From Rhodobacter sp. (GTDB lineage Bacteria; Pseudomonadota; Alphaproteobacteria; Rhodobacterales; Rhodobacteraceae): 40,031 bases of DNA. The stretch spans positions 1 to 40,031 of the forward strand of contig PNJK01000029.1 of assembly GCA_013821825.1 (NCBI GenBank), given 5' to 3'. Made by a program: the position numbers and the translations under genes. The first letter of the stretch is position 1. The number at the start of each line of letters is the position of its first letter. The notes beneath the pieces were generated by a model. That model worked only from the letters and a program-made list of their open reading frames with translations, ran no database searches and was not told the origin of the DNA. Positions 17,738 through 28,357 of this stretch are shown piece by piece.

Positions 17738-18925
17738 ATGCGTCCGATCCTGATCCTTGCCACTGCCCTTTCCCTTGCCCTTCCGGCAACAGCTTTGCGC
17801 GCCCAAGAAGCGGCGGCCGCGACTGACCCCCCCCCCGCTGCTGAAACCCTGCCGGCCATCACGGTCGTCGAAGTGAACGTCCGCAAGGTGACCGACCGGG
17901 TCATTGCCTCGGGTCTGGTTGCGGCGGTCGAAGAAGTGCAGGTCGCCCCCTTGATCGAAGGCCAACCCCTTGAAGCGCTGTTTGCCGACGTGGGTGACGT
18001 GGTGGCCGAGGGGCAGGTTCTTGCGGCCCTGTCGCGGTCCACGCTTGATTTGCAGAAAAGCGAGGCGCTGGCGTCACTTGCCGCTGCGAAAGCAGTGATC
18101 GCTCAGGGCGAAGCTCAGCTGGTCGAAGCCGAATCCAGCGCCGCCGAGGCGCAGCGTGTGGCCGACCGCACCGCGCTTTTGCGCGAACAAGGCTCTGCCC
18201 CGCAGGCGCAGGCCGACACGGCGAACGCGAACGCGGTTTCGGCGGCGGCCCGGGTATCGGTGGCAAGGCAGTCGCTGGAATCGGCGCGGGCGCAGCTTGC
18301 GCTGGCCGAAGCGCGGCTGGAGAATGTGGAATTGCAGCTTAGCCGGACCGAGGTGAAGGCCCCAGTCGCCGGCAAGATCATCGCGCGCAACGCCAAGCTT
18401 GGCGCCATCGCCACGGCTGCGGGCCAGCCGATGTTCGTGATGATCCGCGACGGCGCGCTGGAACTGCGGGCCGACGTGGCGGAAAGCGACATCCTGCGAC
18501 TGGGCGAAGGCCAACCTGCGCGACTGCGGTCATCGGGCATGACCGAGGCGCTGACCGGCGTGGTGCGCCTGATTGAACCGACCATCGACCCCGTGTCTCG
18601 CCTGGGCCAGGCCAGGATCGAGGTTGCTGACCCCGAACAACTCCGCGCCGGCATGTTTGTCGAAGCCGAAATCATCGTGGCCGAACGCGAAAGCCTGGCG
18701 GTACCGCTGACGGCTATCGGGTCGTCCGTGGACGGGATCGCCGTGATGCGGGTCACCGAGGGGCTGGTCGAACGCGTGTTGATCAAGACCGGCATCCGCG
18801 ACGGCGCCTATGTCGAGATCATCGACGGGCTTGCCGCCGGTGATCTGGTGGTGGCGAAGGCAGGCGCCTTCGTGCGGGCCGGTGACCGGATCAATCCGAT
18901 CCTCGACTCTGGCAATACGAACTGA
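17738..18925 (+). CDS. RND efflux periplasmic adaptor (membrane-fusion protein)
   Basis: A 395-residue membrane-fusion protein that joins the inner-membrane RND pump to an outer-membrane channel. It has a Sec signal peptide (ATALSLALPATALRAQ), then the barrel-sandwich half GQPLEALFADVGDVVAEGQVL. A long Ala/Gln/Glu-rich alpha-hairpin coiled coil follows (about residues 110-200), then the second lipoyl half KAPVAGKIIARNAKLGAI and the beta-barrel (LRADVAESDILRLGEGQ). No lipobox is seen. It is followed by the pump gene after 10 bp. No outer-membrane TolC-like gene is in the window, so a shared channel is likely. Confidence 0.94.
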   Translation: MRPILILATALSLALPATALRAQEAAAATDPPPAAETLPAITVVEVNVRKVTDRVIASGLVAAVEEVQVAPLIEGQPLEALFADVGDVVAEGQVLAALSRSTLDLQKSEALASLAAAKAVIAQGEAQLVEAESSAAEAQRVADRTALLREQGSAPQAQADTANANAVSAAARVSVARQSLESARAQLALAEARLENVELQLSRTEVKAPVAGKIIARNAKLGAIATAAGQPMFVMIRDGALELRADVAESDILRLGEGQPARLRSSGMTEALTGVVRLIEPTIDPVSRLGQARIEVADPEQLRAGMFVEAEIIVAERESLAVPLTAIGSSVDGIAVMRVTEGLVERVLIKTGIRDGAYVEIIDGLAAGDLVVAKAGAFVRAGDRINPILDSGNTN

Positions 18926-18935
18926 GGACGCAGAG

Positions 18936-21900
18936 ATGAACTTGTCAGCCTGGTCAATCCGCAATCCCGTAGCGCCGCTGCTGGCCTTCTTCCTGTTGAT
19001 GGTCCTTGGCTGGCAAAGCTTCAACACGCTGCCGATCACCAAATTCCCCAACATCGACGTCCCCCTTGTCGCGGTAAGCGTCGCCCAGTCCGGCGCCGCC
19101 CCTGCCGAGATGGAGACCCAGGTCACCAAAGAGATCGAGGATGCCGTGGCCGGGATCACCGGTGCCAAACGCGTGACCTCGACTGTGACCGACGGGTTGT
19201 CGACCACCGTCGTCGAATTCCGCATGGAAATTCCAACGGACAAGGCTGTCCAGGACGTGAAGGACGCGGTCGACCAGATCCGGGGCGATCTGCCCGGCGA
19301 CGTCGAGACGCCGATCGTCACCCGGATCGACGTCGAGGGACAGGCGATCATGACCTTTTCGGTCGCCGCCCCCGACATGACGATGGAGGAGATCAGCTGG
19401 TTCGTCGATAACACGGTGACCCGCGCATTGCAGGGCAAGCCCGGCATCGGCCGGGTCACGCGGATCGGCGGCGCCGACCGGGAAATCCGGGTGGAGCTGG
19501 ACCCGGTCCGGCTGGACAGCTACGGCGTGACCGCCCAGGCCGTCAGCGCGCAGATCGCAGCCACCAACACCAACCTCGGCTCGGGAAAGGTCAACCTTGG
19601 CTCGGGCGAGCAGGTCATCCGCACTCTGGGCGACAGCGGCACGGTCGAAACCCTGGCAAAGACCACCATCGCGCTGCCCTCGGGCCGTTTCGTCAAGCTG
19701 TCCAACCTTGGCCGGGTCATCGACAGCTACGAGGAGATGAAAAGCTTCACCCGCATCGACGGCGAGCCGGGCGTCAGCTTCCTGATCTTCCGCTCGAAGG
19801 GCGCCTCTGAGGTCAGCGTGGCCGAAGTGACGAACGAGGTGATCGAGGACCTGCGCCAGCAGAACCCGAACGTCGCAATCACCATGATCGACGATTCAGT
19901 CTTCTACACTTACGGCAACTACGAATCCGCGATCTCCACGCTTCTGGAAGGCGCTCTTCTTGCGGTTATCGTGGTGCTCGCCTTCCTCAAGAACTGGCGC
20001 GCAACGCTGATCACGGCCGTGGCCTTGCCGCTTTCGGTCGTCCCGACCTTCTGGGTGATGGACCTGCTGGGCTTCTCGTTGAACCTCGTCAGCTTTCTTG
20101 CCCTGACGCTGGCAACCGGCATCCTGGTCGACGACGCCATCGTTGAAATCGAGAATATCGCCCGCCACATCCGCATGGGGAAGACCCCCTACCGTGCCGC
20201 AATCGAGGCTGCGGACGAGATCGGCCTGGCCGTCATCGCCACCACCTTCACCATCGTCGCGGTTTTCGTCCCCGTCAGCTTCATGCCCGGCATCCCCGGC
20301 CAGTACTTCATGCAATTCGGCCTTACGGTTGCCGTGGCCGTGCTGTTCTCGCTGTTGGTCGCGCGAATGATCACGCCGATGATGGCCGCTTACCTTATTC
20401 GCACCAAGGACGCCGTGGGCCATGATGACGGCCGTTCCGACGGCAGGATCCTTCGTGGTTACATGTGGCTCATCCGTGCGACGACCAAGGTCCGCCGCTC
20501 AGAGCGCCGCCGTTGGCTGGCGCTGCCGACCTACTATGTCACTCTTGTCGTCGCCGTAATCGTCGTCGTCCTTTCCGTGTACGCCATGGGGCAAATCCCG
20601 GGCAGCTTCATGCCCCCGGAGGACGAAAGCCGGATCGTCATCGCCGTCGAATTGCCGCCGGGCTCCACGCTTGACGAAACCGCGACCACAACCGACACCA
20701 TGCGCAGAATCGCCGAGGACATCGACGGTGTGAAATCCGTCCTTGTCATCGGCGGCTCGTCCCCGCTTGGCGACCGCGACGTCCGCCGAGCGACCTTCAC
20801 GGTCATCCTCGACCGGCTGGACAACGGCCTTAAGCGCAAGTTCGTCGACCTTGGTCGCGGGCTGCCTCTGGTAGGGAACTTCATCCCTGAAGTCCCGTCC
20901 AATGGCCGTCTGCGCCCACAGATCGATATCGAGACCGAGGTCATTGCAGCCCTGAAGGCGGTGCCCGACGTGCGCGCCTACTGGCTCCCGGCAACTGGCG
21001 GCGGCGGAGCACGGCCGTTCAGCTTTGATATCATGTCGGCAAGCGAGGTTGATCTGGAAATCGCGGTACAGATGATCGAATCCGCTGCCCAGGGCCTGCC
21101 CGAGATCGAGAACGCCTTTGCCGAGGCGGCCCTGCCCCGTCCGGAGGTCCTGATCACGCCCAAGCCCGACGAGGCCGCGCGACTGGGCGTCACAGCCCAG
21201 CAGATTTCGTCGGTCGTGCGGGTCGCTACGATCGGCGACACTTCGGCAGCCCTTGGCAAGCTCTCGATCGACAACCGGCTGGTGCCGATCCGCGTGCAGC
21301 TCGACGAAGCCTCGCGCGGCGACCTCGCACGGATATCGGCACTGAAGATCATGACTTCGGTCGGTCCGGTGCCCTTGTCCGCAGTGGCAACAATCGAAGT
21401 TGCGGAAGGCCCGTCAGTAGTGAAGCGCATGAACCGCCAGCGCGTGGCCACGATCGGGGCGGACATCTCGTCGGACTACGTGCTCGATCAGGCGACGGCC
21501 AGCTTCATGAATGCCTTGACGACGCTGGACCTTCCCGCCTCGGTCAGCGTCACGCCCTCCGGCGACGCCGAAATTCAGGCTGAGCTTCTGGACAGCTTCG
21601 GGAAAGCCATAGTGTTGGGCATTCTGCTGATGATGTTCGTCCTGATCCTGCTTTTCCACTCGGTACTGCAACCCCTGACGATCATCCTCTCGCTTCTGCT
21701 GTCGGTCGGCGGTGTCGCCACCGCGCTTATCCTCACCCAGAACCCGGTTTCGCTGCCGGTCTTCATCGGCATCCTGATGCTGATGGGGATCGTGGCGAAG
21801 AACGCGATCCTGCTGATCGACTTCGCCATCGAGATGCGGGCGCGCGGCATGAGGCGGATCGAAGCCGTGATCGAGGCGGGGCACAAGCGGGCACAGCCGA

Positions 21901-22265
21901 TCGTCATGACGTCGATCGCGATGTCGGCGGGGATGCTGCCTTCGGCGCTTGGCGTCGGCGAAGGCGGGGCATTCCGGGCGCCGATGGCCGTTGCCGTGAT
22001 CGGTGGAATCATTGTGTCAACCGTGCTCAGTCTGGTTGTCGTGCCTTCGCTGTATCTGGTCATGGACGACCTGTCGCGCCTGTTTGGCTGGGTGCTGTTC
22101 CGCTTCTTCGGCAAGAAAGAGGCCGAGCCGGAAAGCCCCGAGGCGCATGTGCTGGCCGAGCGGATCGAGCGTGGGCGTGAGGATATGGTGCTGCTGCAAG
22201 GAAGACTTTCAACCGTGGAAGAGGCGCTCGGACGGCGCAAGTCAACGCCCCACGCGGCGGAATAG
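18936..22265 (+). CDS. RND family efflux permease
   Basis: A 1109-residue inner-membrane proton antiporter of the AcrB/HAE superfamily. There is an N-terminal TM (WSIRNPVAPLLAFFLLMVLG), two large periplasmic loops and two clusters of TM helices. The proton relay is present: Asp399-Asp400 in TM4 (ILVDDAIVEIENI) and Lys955 in TM10 (GIVAKNAILLIDFA). GAGGA lies eight bases upstream of the ATG. The C-terminal end has a short charged helix after the last TM (LLQGRLSTVEEALGRRK). The sequence resembles the branch of RND pumps often found with a TetR regulator in alphaproteobacteria. The substrate is unknown; drugs, fatty acids or aromatic compounds are all possible. Confidence 0.95.
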   Translation: MNLSAWSIRNPVAPLLAFFLLMVLGWQSFNTLPITKFPNIDVPLVAVSVAQSGAAPAEMETQVTKEIEDAVAGITGAKRVTSTVTDGLSTTVVEFRMEIPTDKAVQDVKDAVDQIRGDLPGDVETPIVTRIDVEGQAIMTFSVAAPDMTMEEISWFVDNTVTRALQGKPGIGRVTRIGGADREIRVELDPVRLDSYGVTAQAVSAQIAATNTNLGSGKVNLGSGEQVIRTLGDSGTVETLAKTTIALPSGRFVKLSNLGRVIDSYEEMKSFTRIDGEPGVSFLIFRSKGASEVSVAEVTNEVIEDLRQQNPNVAITMIDDSVFYTYGNYESAISTLLEGALLAVIVVLAFLKNWRATLITAVALPLSVVPTFWVMDLLGFSLNLVSFLALTLATGILVDDAIVEIENIARHIRMGKTPYRAAIEAADEIGLAVIATTFTIVAVFVPVSFMPGIPGQYFMQFGLTVAVAVLFSLLVARMITPMMAAYLIRTKDAVGHDDGRSDGRILRGYMWLIRATTKVRRSERRRWLALPTYYVTLVVAVIVVVLSVYAMGQIPGSFMPPEDESRIVIAVELPPGSTLDETATTTDTMRRIAEDIDGVKSVLVIGGSSPLGDRDVRRATFTVILDRLDNGLKRKFVDLGRGLPLVGNFIPEVPSNGRLRPQIDIETEVIAALKAVPDVRAYWLPATGGGGARPFSFDIMSASEVDLEIAVQMIESAAQGLPEIENAFAEAALPRPEVLITPKPDEAARLGVTAQQISSVVRVATIGDTSAALGKLSIDNRLVPIRVQLDEASRGDLARISALKIMTSVGPVPLSAVATIEVAEGPSVVKRMNRQRVATIGADISSDYVLDQATASFMNALTTLDLPASVSVTPSGDAEIQAELLDSFGKAIVLGILLMMFVLILLFHSVLQPLTIILSLLLSVGGVATALILTQNPVSLPVFIGILMLMGIVAKNAILLIDFAIEMRARGMRRIEAVIEAGHKRAQPIVMTSIAMSAGMLPSALGVGEGGAFRAPMAVAVIGGIIVSTVLSLVVVPSLYLVMDDLSRLFGWVLFRFFGKKEAEPESPEAHVLAERIERGREDMVLLQGRLSTVEEALGRRKSTPHAAE

Positions 22266-22298
22266 CCAAATGCCTTCGGCCCGGGACCGGCCCCCGTT

Positions 22299-23984
22299 TC
22301 AGGGCTTTGGTCCCGGCCACAACCCTGCGGCCTCTTCAGCGCTGTAGCGGCCGAGGCGCACATCCTCGGCCACCAAAGCCGGATCGCGGGCCGCTGGCGG
22401 CCCGTAGCCACCACCGCCCGGCGTGCGGACCCGCACCCTGTCTCCGGGCTTCAGGGCGATATCCTGCGCCTTGGACAGATGTTCCGGGATCAGCGTCTCT
22501 CCCCCCCGGATCACCTCGACCAGATTGACCGCGCCGTCCTGCCCGCCGAGTACGCCCTGCGGACCGACGCGGCCATGGTCCATCACGAAACTGGCCCGCG
22601 CCTCGCCGCGCAAAAGCTCGATCTCGTAATCCAGGCCGAAGCCGCCACGATGCTGCCCAGCCCCGCCCGAGCCTTCGTGCAAGGCATAGCGGCGGTAAAG
22701 GACGGGATAGGTCTGCTCCATGATCTCGACCGGGGGCGCCTTCGAAATGCCGATGGTGGAACAGCCGTTTGAAATCCCGTCCCCCCGGGCAAAGCCGCCA
22801 TAGCCGCCGCCCGAGATCTGGTACATCACATAGTCCCGGCCCCTTTCAGGATCATGCCCGCCAAGCCCGAAATTGCCCGAGGTGCCGGCAGGCGCGGCCG
22901 TCACCTGGCCCGGCAAGGCTTGTACCAGGGCTGCAAAGACGGCTTCGGCAATGCGCTGGCTGACCTCGGCGGCGCAACCAGACACGGGGCGCGGATAGTT
23001 GGCGTCAAGGAACGTGCCTTCGATCCCGGTGACGGTCAGCGGCTCGAATGCGCCCGCCGAGATCGGCACATCCGGGAAGATATGGCGCATGGCGAGGTAG
23101 ACCGACGAAAGCGTCGTGGCGCGGACCGAGTTCATCGGGCCGATGCAGGGCGGAGAGGAGCCCGCGAAGTCGAATGTCAGGCCATCGGCGGTTTTCGTGA
23201 CCGTCAGGGAGATTGTCAGCGGCTGGTTCACCACCCCGTCGCTGTCGACGATGGCGGTACTGTCGTAGCTGCCGTCCGGGATCAGGCCAATCATCGCCCG
23301 CATCTGTTTGGCGGCCAACTCGCGCATCCGTGCAATCGCCTCGGTGACCGTCGCATCGCCGTAGCGGTCGAGAAGTCCGGCAAGCCGCTCCGCCCCTACC
23401 AGAAGGGCCGAGGCCTGCGCCTTCACATCGCCGATCCGCTGCTCTGAAACGCGGATGTTGGAACAGATTATCTGATATATTTCAGTATCCAGCACGCCTT
23501 TCTTAAAAAGCTTCACCGGCGGAATGCGCAGGCCTTCTTGTTCGGCGCTGATCGCACTGGCGGAAAAACCGCCCGGCACCGCGCCGCCAGTATCGGGCCA
23601 GTGGCCGGTGTTGGAAAGCCAGCAAAAGATCGCACCGCCCCGGTAGACCGGCATCGCGAAACGCACATCCATCAGATGCGTGCCGCCTAGGTAGGGATCG
23701 TTGACGATGTAGATGTCGCCGGGCTCTGGCGCGGAGGTGATCCCGCTGGCGATACGCTCAAGGATCGTGCGGGTGGAAAACTGCATCACGCCGACAAAGA
23801 CCGGCAGGCCCTTGGACCCCTGCGCGATCAGGCTGCCGTCCGTGGCGGAATAGATGCCGTCTGACCGGTCATCCGCCTCGGCAATGACCGGGGAAAAGGC
23901 GGCGCGAGAGAAGGTCAGGTCCATCTCGTCGCAGACCTGCTGCAGGCCAGCCTGGATGACGGCAAGGGTGACGGGGTCGATCAT
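22299..23984 (-). CDS. hyuB: Hydantoinase B/oxoprolinase family protein
   Basis: A 561-residue HyuB subunit. With HyuA it forms an ATP-dependent cyclic amide hydrolase of the type that opens hydantoins, 5-oxoproline or related lactams (acetone carboxylase relatives exist too). Family motifs visible are MDLTFSRAAFSPVIAEADD, GDIYIVNDPYLGGTHL, GGAVPGGFSASA, DFAGSSPP and GGGGYGPPAARDP near the end. It overlaps hyuA by 4 bp (ATGA). It is the last gene of the long catabolic run, 33 bp from the convergent RND gene. The role proposed here, opening of a reduced N-heterocycle lactam, follows from its neighbours, not from its sequence. Confidence 0.92.
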   Translation of the reverse strand: MIDPVTLAVIQAGLQQVCDEMDLTFSRAAFSPVIAEADDRSDGIYSATDGSLIAQGSKGLPVFVGVMQFSTRTILERIASGITSAPEPGDIYIVNDPYLGGTHLMDVRFAMPVYRGGAIFCWLSNTGHWPDTGGAVPGGFSASAISAEQEGLRIPPVKLFKKGVLDTEIYQIICSNIRVSEQRIGDVKAQASALLVGAERLAGLLDRYGDATVTEAIARMRELAAKQMRAMIGLIPDGSYDSTAIVDSDGVVNQPLTISLTVTKTADGLTFDFAGSSPPCIGPMNSVRATTLSSVYLAMRHIFPDVPISAGAFEPLTVTGIEGTFLDANYPRPVSGCAAEVSQRIAEAVFAALVQALPGQVTAAPAGTSGNFGLGGHDPERGRDYVMYQISGGGYGGFARGDGISNGCSTIGISKAPPVEIMEQTYPVLYRRYALHEGSGGAGQHRGGFGLDYEIELLRGEARASFVMDHGRVGPQGVLGGQDGAVNLVEVIRGGETLIPEHLSKAQDIALKPGDRVRVRTPGGGGYGPPAARDPALVAEDVRLGRYSAEEAAGLWPGPKP

Positions 23985-26014
23985 CGGGACATCTCCACGA
24001 TCAGGTTGCCATCGGCGTCGGAGGTGACGGCGCAGCCCGGTTCGATCACGCTCGTCGTGTCCATTTGTTCAATGATTGCCGGGCCTTTCAGGGACAAGTT
24101 CAACGGCAGGTGGTCGCGCCAGTAAACCGGCGTGTCGACCCAGCCGCTGAACCAGACCGGGCGGGTTTCCTTCGGTTTGGCGTTCGCCATCCGTTCTTTT
24201 GGGTCGATCAAGCGCGACAGGTCGAGTTCAGCCCTTTGGCCGATCACCGAGCAGTTTAGGTTCACGAGGTTCGCCCGGATCGTCGGCAGATCGACGCGGA
24301 AGCGGGCGTGATAGGCAGCCTCGAACAGACGCTGCAGGTCGGCACGGCTGGGGGTGGCAGTAGGCAGCGGGACGCGCAGCAGGTGGGTCTGGCCGACGAA
24401 CTGCATCTCGGCGGAATATTCGGCGCGGGTCGTCGTCAGGGTGATCTTCTCGGCCGCGATCAGGCGGCGGCCCTCGGCCTCTTGCTGGCCAAGAATCGCG
24501 TGAACTTCGGCCATGTCGGCGCTGTCGAGGGGACGGTTGACGGTTCGGACGAAATCATGGCGCAGATCGGCGACGACGCACCCGAGAGCATTGGTGATAC
24601 CGGGGCGGGCGGGGATCAGTACCTTCGGGATCGCAAGTTCCCGAGCCAGCGCCACAGCGTGCAAGGGCCCTGCTCCGCCAAAGGCAAAGAGCGCAAAGTC
24701 GCGGGGGTCGGCACCGAGGGATATCGAAACCATGCGGATCGCGCCCGCCATATGGGTGTTGGCGACACGGATCACCGCCTCGGCCGCCGCTTCGGTGGAC
24801 AGACCCAAGGGTGTGCCGATCTGGTCGGCCATCGCCTGCCGTGCGGCCTTAGCCGCCTGGCCAAAGCGGGCGGCGGGTAGACGGCCAAGGATAAGATTGG
24901 CGTCCGAGATGGTGATTCTGCTGCCGCCACGGCCATAGCAGACCGGCCCGGGGCTGGAGCCGGCACTCTCCGGGCCGACGCGCAACATGCCGCCCGCGTC
25001 GATCCGGGCAATGCTGCCGCCCCCCGCCCCGACGGTGCGCACGTCGACCATCGGCACATGGATCGGCATTGCGTATTCGACCTCGATTTCGTTCGAGACC
25101 GGGGCAACGCCGCCCTTGATCATCGCGACATCGGTCGAGGTGCCGCCCATGTCATAGGTCAGAAGGTTCGGCATACCGGCCCTTCGCCCGGTGGCGACGG
25201 CGGCCATCACCCCGGATGCAGGGCCGGACATCACGGTCTTAACCGCTTCCTTCGCTACATCCCGCGCGGCGACCATGCCACCGTTGCCATTCATCACCAG
25301 AAGGTCGCGGGCATAGCCCTTCGCGGCCAGCTGATCGGCCAGACGGGCGACGTAGCGTTCGAGGAGCGGCTGGACGCTGGCGTTGACCGCAGCCGTCACA
25401 ACGCGTTCGTATTCGCGGCTTTCCGACAGCAGCGCATGGCCCATTGTGATGTAGCGGTTGGGCCAGAGGTCAGCGGCAATCTTCGCGGCGCGCAGCTCGT
25501 GCGCGGGGTTGGCGTAGGCGTGCAGGAAATGGATGACCAGGCTTTCGCAGCCTGCCTCGCGCAGCCGGATCACGGCATCCCGCAGGGCGGCCTCGTCCAA
25601 AGGCGTGAGGACGCGGCCCTTGGCATCCATTCGTTCGGGGATTTCCAGCCGCAGGTCGCGGGGAATGACGGGGGTGAAGCTGCCGTGCATCCCATAGGCC
25701 TGCGGGCGGGTGCGGCGGCCAAGCTCCAGGACATCGCGGAAGCCCTGGGTGGTGATCAGGCCGGTTTTCGACAGCCGGCGTTCGAGGACGGCGTTTGTGG
25801 TCGTCGTCGTGCCGTGGACAATCAGGTCGATGTCGCCAAGCTCGGCTCCGGCCGCGTCAAAAGCGGCAAGAACCCCGCCGGACTGGTTCGGCAGCGTCGT
25901 CGGTACCTTGGCCAGCCGCACGTCGCCGGAAGCGGGATCGAAGATCACCAGATCGGTGAAGGTGCCGCCCACATCGACCCCGGCAACCAACCCTTGACCA
26001 GCAGGACGGGCCAT
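23981..26014 (-). CDS. hyuA: Hydantoinase A/oxoprolinase family protein
   Basis: A 677-residue HyuA subunit with the actin/hexokinase-like ATP-binding fold. Signature segments are AGVDVGGTFTDLVIFDP (about residues 11-27), IVHGTTTTTNAVLERR, LTYDMGGTSTDVAMIKGG, GAGGGSIARIDAGG, CYGRGG and FGGAGPLHAVALA. The C-terminal part (from about 500) is the usual beta domain. The ATG follows the LivF stop codon directly (TGAATG), and the stop overlaps hyuB. Together the pair performs ATP-dependent ring opening of a cyclic amide. Tight coupling to an ABC importer suggests that the imported compound is, or is turned into, a lactam. Confidence 0.93.
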   Translation of the reverse strand: MARPAGQGLVAGVDVGGTFTDLVIFDPASGDVRLAKVPTTLPNQSGGVLAAFDAAGAELGDIDLIVHGTTTTTNAVLERRLSKTGLITTQGFRDVLELGRRTRPQAYGMHGSFTPVIPRDLRLEIPERMDAKGRVLTPLDEAALRDAVIRLREAGCESLVIHFLHAYANPAHELRAAKIAADLWPNRYITMGHALLSESREYERVVTAAVNASVQPLLERYVARLADQLAAKGYARDLLVMNGNGGMVAARDVAKEAVKTVMSGPASGVMAAVATGRRAGMPNLLTYDMGGTSTDVAMIKGGVAPVSNEIEVEYAMPIHVPMVDVRTVGAGGGSIARIDAGGMLRVGPESAGSSPGPVCYGRGGSRITISDANLILGRLPAARFGQAAKAARQAMADQIGTPLGLSTEAAAEAVIRVANTHMAGAIRMVSISLGADPRDFALFAFGGAGPLHAVALARELAIPKVLIPARPGITNALGCVVADLRHDFVRTVNRPLDSADMAEVHAILGQQEAEGRRLIAAEKITLTTTRAEYSAEMQFVGQTHLLRVPLPTATPSRADLQRLFEAAYHARFRVDLPTIRANLVNLNCSVIGQRAELDLSRLIDPKERMANAKPKETRPVWFSGWVDTPVYWRDHLPLNLSLKGPAIIEQMDTTSVIEPGCAVTSDADGNLIVEMSR

Positions 26015-26702
<688 letters not shown>

Positions 26703-26713
<11 letters not shown>

Positions 26714-27422
26714 GATAGGCCTCCTGCACTGCCTTGTCCGCGCGGATTTCGGCCGGTGAGCCGGTCGCAAGGATCCGGCCGAAGTTGAGGACGGTGATCC
26801 GGGTGGCCAGATCCATCACCAGATCCATGTTGTGTTCGATGAGCAGCACCGTCGTTTGCGGCACCAGGCTGCGGACCAGAGCCTTGAACCCTTCGATCTC
26901 GCTGGCGGCAAGGCCCTGCGTCGGCTCGTCCAGGATCAAAAGCCGTGGGGCAAGTGCAAGGCCCATCGCCAGTTCCAGCAGCCGCTGGTGCCCGTAGCTG
27001 AGGGTCTGGGCTTCCTGCCCCTCCAACCCCTCCAGCCCGACCCGGGCCAAGGCGGCGCGCGTCTTGACCGTGACGCCGCGCGCCCCTCGTGACTGGACCG
27101 CAAGGGCCACGTTGTCGAAGACCGACAAACGGGGAAAGATGCTGGTGATCTGGAAAGTATAGGCGATCCCCTTGCGCACCCGGGCATGCGCGGGAAGCCG
27201 GGTGATATCCTCGCCCGCCAGTCGGATCGAGCCGGACTGCGGCAGGCGGCGACCGGAGAGGAGACTGACAAAGGTGGTCTTCCCCGCCCCGTTCGGGCCG
27301 ATCAGGGCATGAATCTCCCCCGGTCGCAGGGAGAAATCCACCCCGTCCACGGCGCGCAGTCCGCCAAAATGCAGCGTCAGACCTTTCGTTTCGATCAGGG
27401 GACTTTCGATCACGGCAGCCAT
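26703..27422 (-). CDS. livG: Liv-type ABC transporter ATPase, LivG
   Basis: A 239-residue ATPase, second nucleotide-binding subunit of the importer. Walker A is GPNGAGKTT, signature-type LSYGHQR, Walker B LLILDEPTQGL and the switch IEHNMDLVMDLA, followed by the LivG-like C-terminal EIRADKAVQEAYLGA. The ATG at 27422 has AGGTGG upstream and overlaps the end of livM by 13 bp. The signature reads YGHQR where LSGGQ is usual, which is common in LivG. The frame is open far upstream but those codons are livM in another frame. Confidence 0.93.
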
Positions 27423-28357
27423 CTGGCCCACCTTTCCCGGATCGTCCCAAGGATGCCCTTCGGCGCAAAAAGGACTAGGATCACCAGCGCCAACCCGACA
27501 ATGAAAAGGTAGGCCGAGGTCAAGTCGGATGCGAACTCGATCAGGTAGAACATGAGGACGGCCCCCAGGAACGGGCCAAGGACCGTGCCCGCCCCGCCAA
27601 GCAGCACGTAAAGCATCGGCAGGATCGAATACTGGATGCTGGCAAAGCTGGCCCCGGCATAGCCGAACAGCAGTGCCCAGGCCGCCCCAGCCCCACCCGC
27701 GTATAGGCCGGAGATCACCAGCGCGGCAAGCTTCACAGTAAAGGGGTTGTAGCCCAGCATCCGGCTGCGCTCCTCGTTCTCGCGCATCGCAACCATCGTG
27801 CGGCCGAAGGACGACCGGACCAGCGCAAGGCTGGCCAGAAGGCCTGAAGCGAACAATCCGAACGCGGCAAGAAAGCGCGGCGTGTCTGTAGCAAGCGAAA
27901 AGCCAAGGATCGTCCGGCTGGCGGCAGGCAAGGCAAAGCCGTCGTCCCCGCCGGTCACCGGAGCGAAGTAGAGGATGGTCAGGAACCCGGCCTGCGCGAA
28001 CATCAGCGTCACGATCATGAAGCTGACCCCGGCGGTGCGCAGCGCCAGAAGGCCCACGGCTCCGGCCATGAGCCCCCCGGCCGCAATCCCCGCGATCAGG
28101 GCCGGTCCCGCCGTCCAGCCCCATAGCTGCGCCGGAATGCTGGCCGCATACATGCCCGCAGCCAGCAGCAGCGCATGCCCCAGGCTGAGCAGGCCAGTGT
28201 AGCCGAAGGCGAGGTTATACCCCATGGCGAAGACGGCCAGCACCATGATCCGGGCCAGGTTCGTGGCATGGTAGGGCGACAGCCAGTACTGCGCCGCGAA
28301 GACCACGACCAGCACCGCCGCGTGGAGCGCCCAGATCCTTGCCCCTCCGCCCGTCAT
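27410..28357 (-). CDS. livM: Liv-type ABC transporter permease, LivM
   Basis: A 315-residue inner-membrane permease with about nine to ten TM segments. Typical LivM parts are LARIMVLAVFAMGYNLAFGYTGLLSLGHA and later GAAWALLFGYAGASFASIQYS. The Gly/Ala-rich GTVLGPFLGAVLMFY lies near the end. It overlaps livH by 4 bp (ATGA). It forms the membrane channel together with LivH. No sequence sign of the substrate is visible. Confidence 0.93.
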   Translation of the reverse strand: MTGGGARIWALHAAVLVVVFAAQYWLSPYHATNLARIMVLAVFAMGYNLAFGYTGLLSLGHALLLAAGMYAASIPAQLWGWTAGPALIAGIAAGGLMAGAVGLLALRTAGVSFMIVTLMFAQAGFLTILYFAPVTGGDDGFALPAASRTILGFSLATDTPRFLAAFGLFASGLLASLALVRSSFGRTMVAMRENEERSRMLGYNPFTVKLAALVISGLYAGGAGAAWALLFGYAGASFASIQYSILPMLYVLLGGAGTVLGPFLGAVLMFYLIEFASDLTSAYLFIVGLALVILVLFAPKGILGTIRERWARWLP

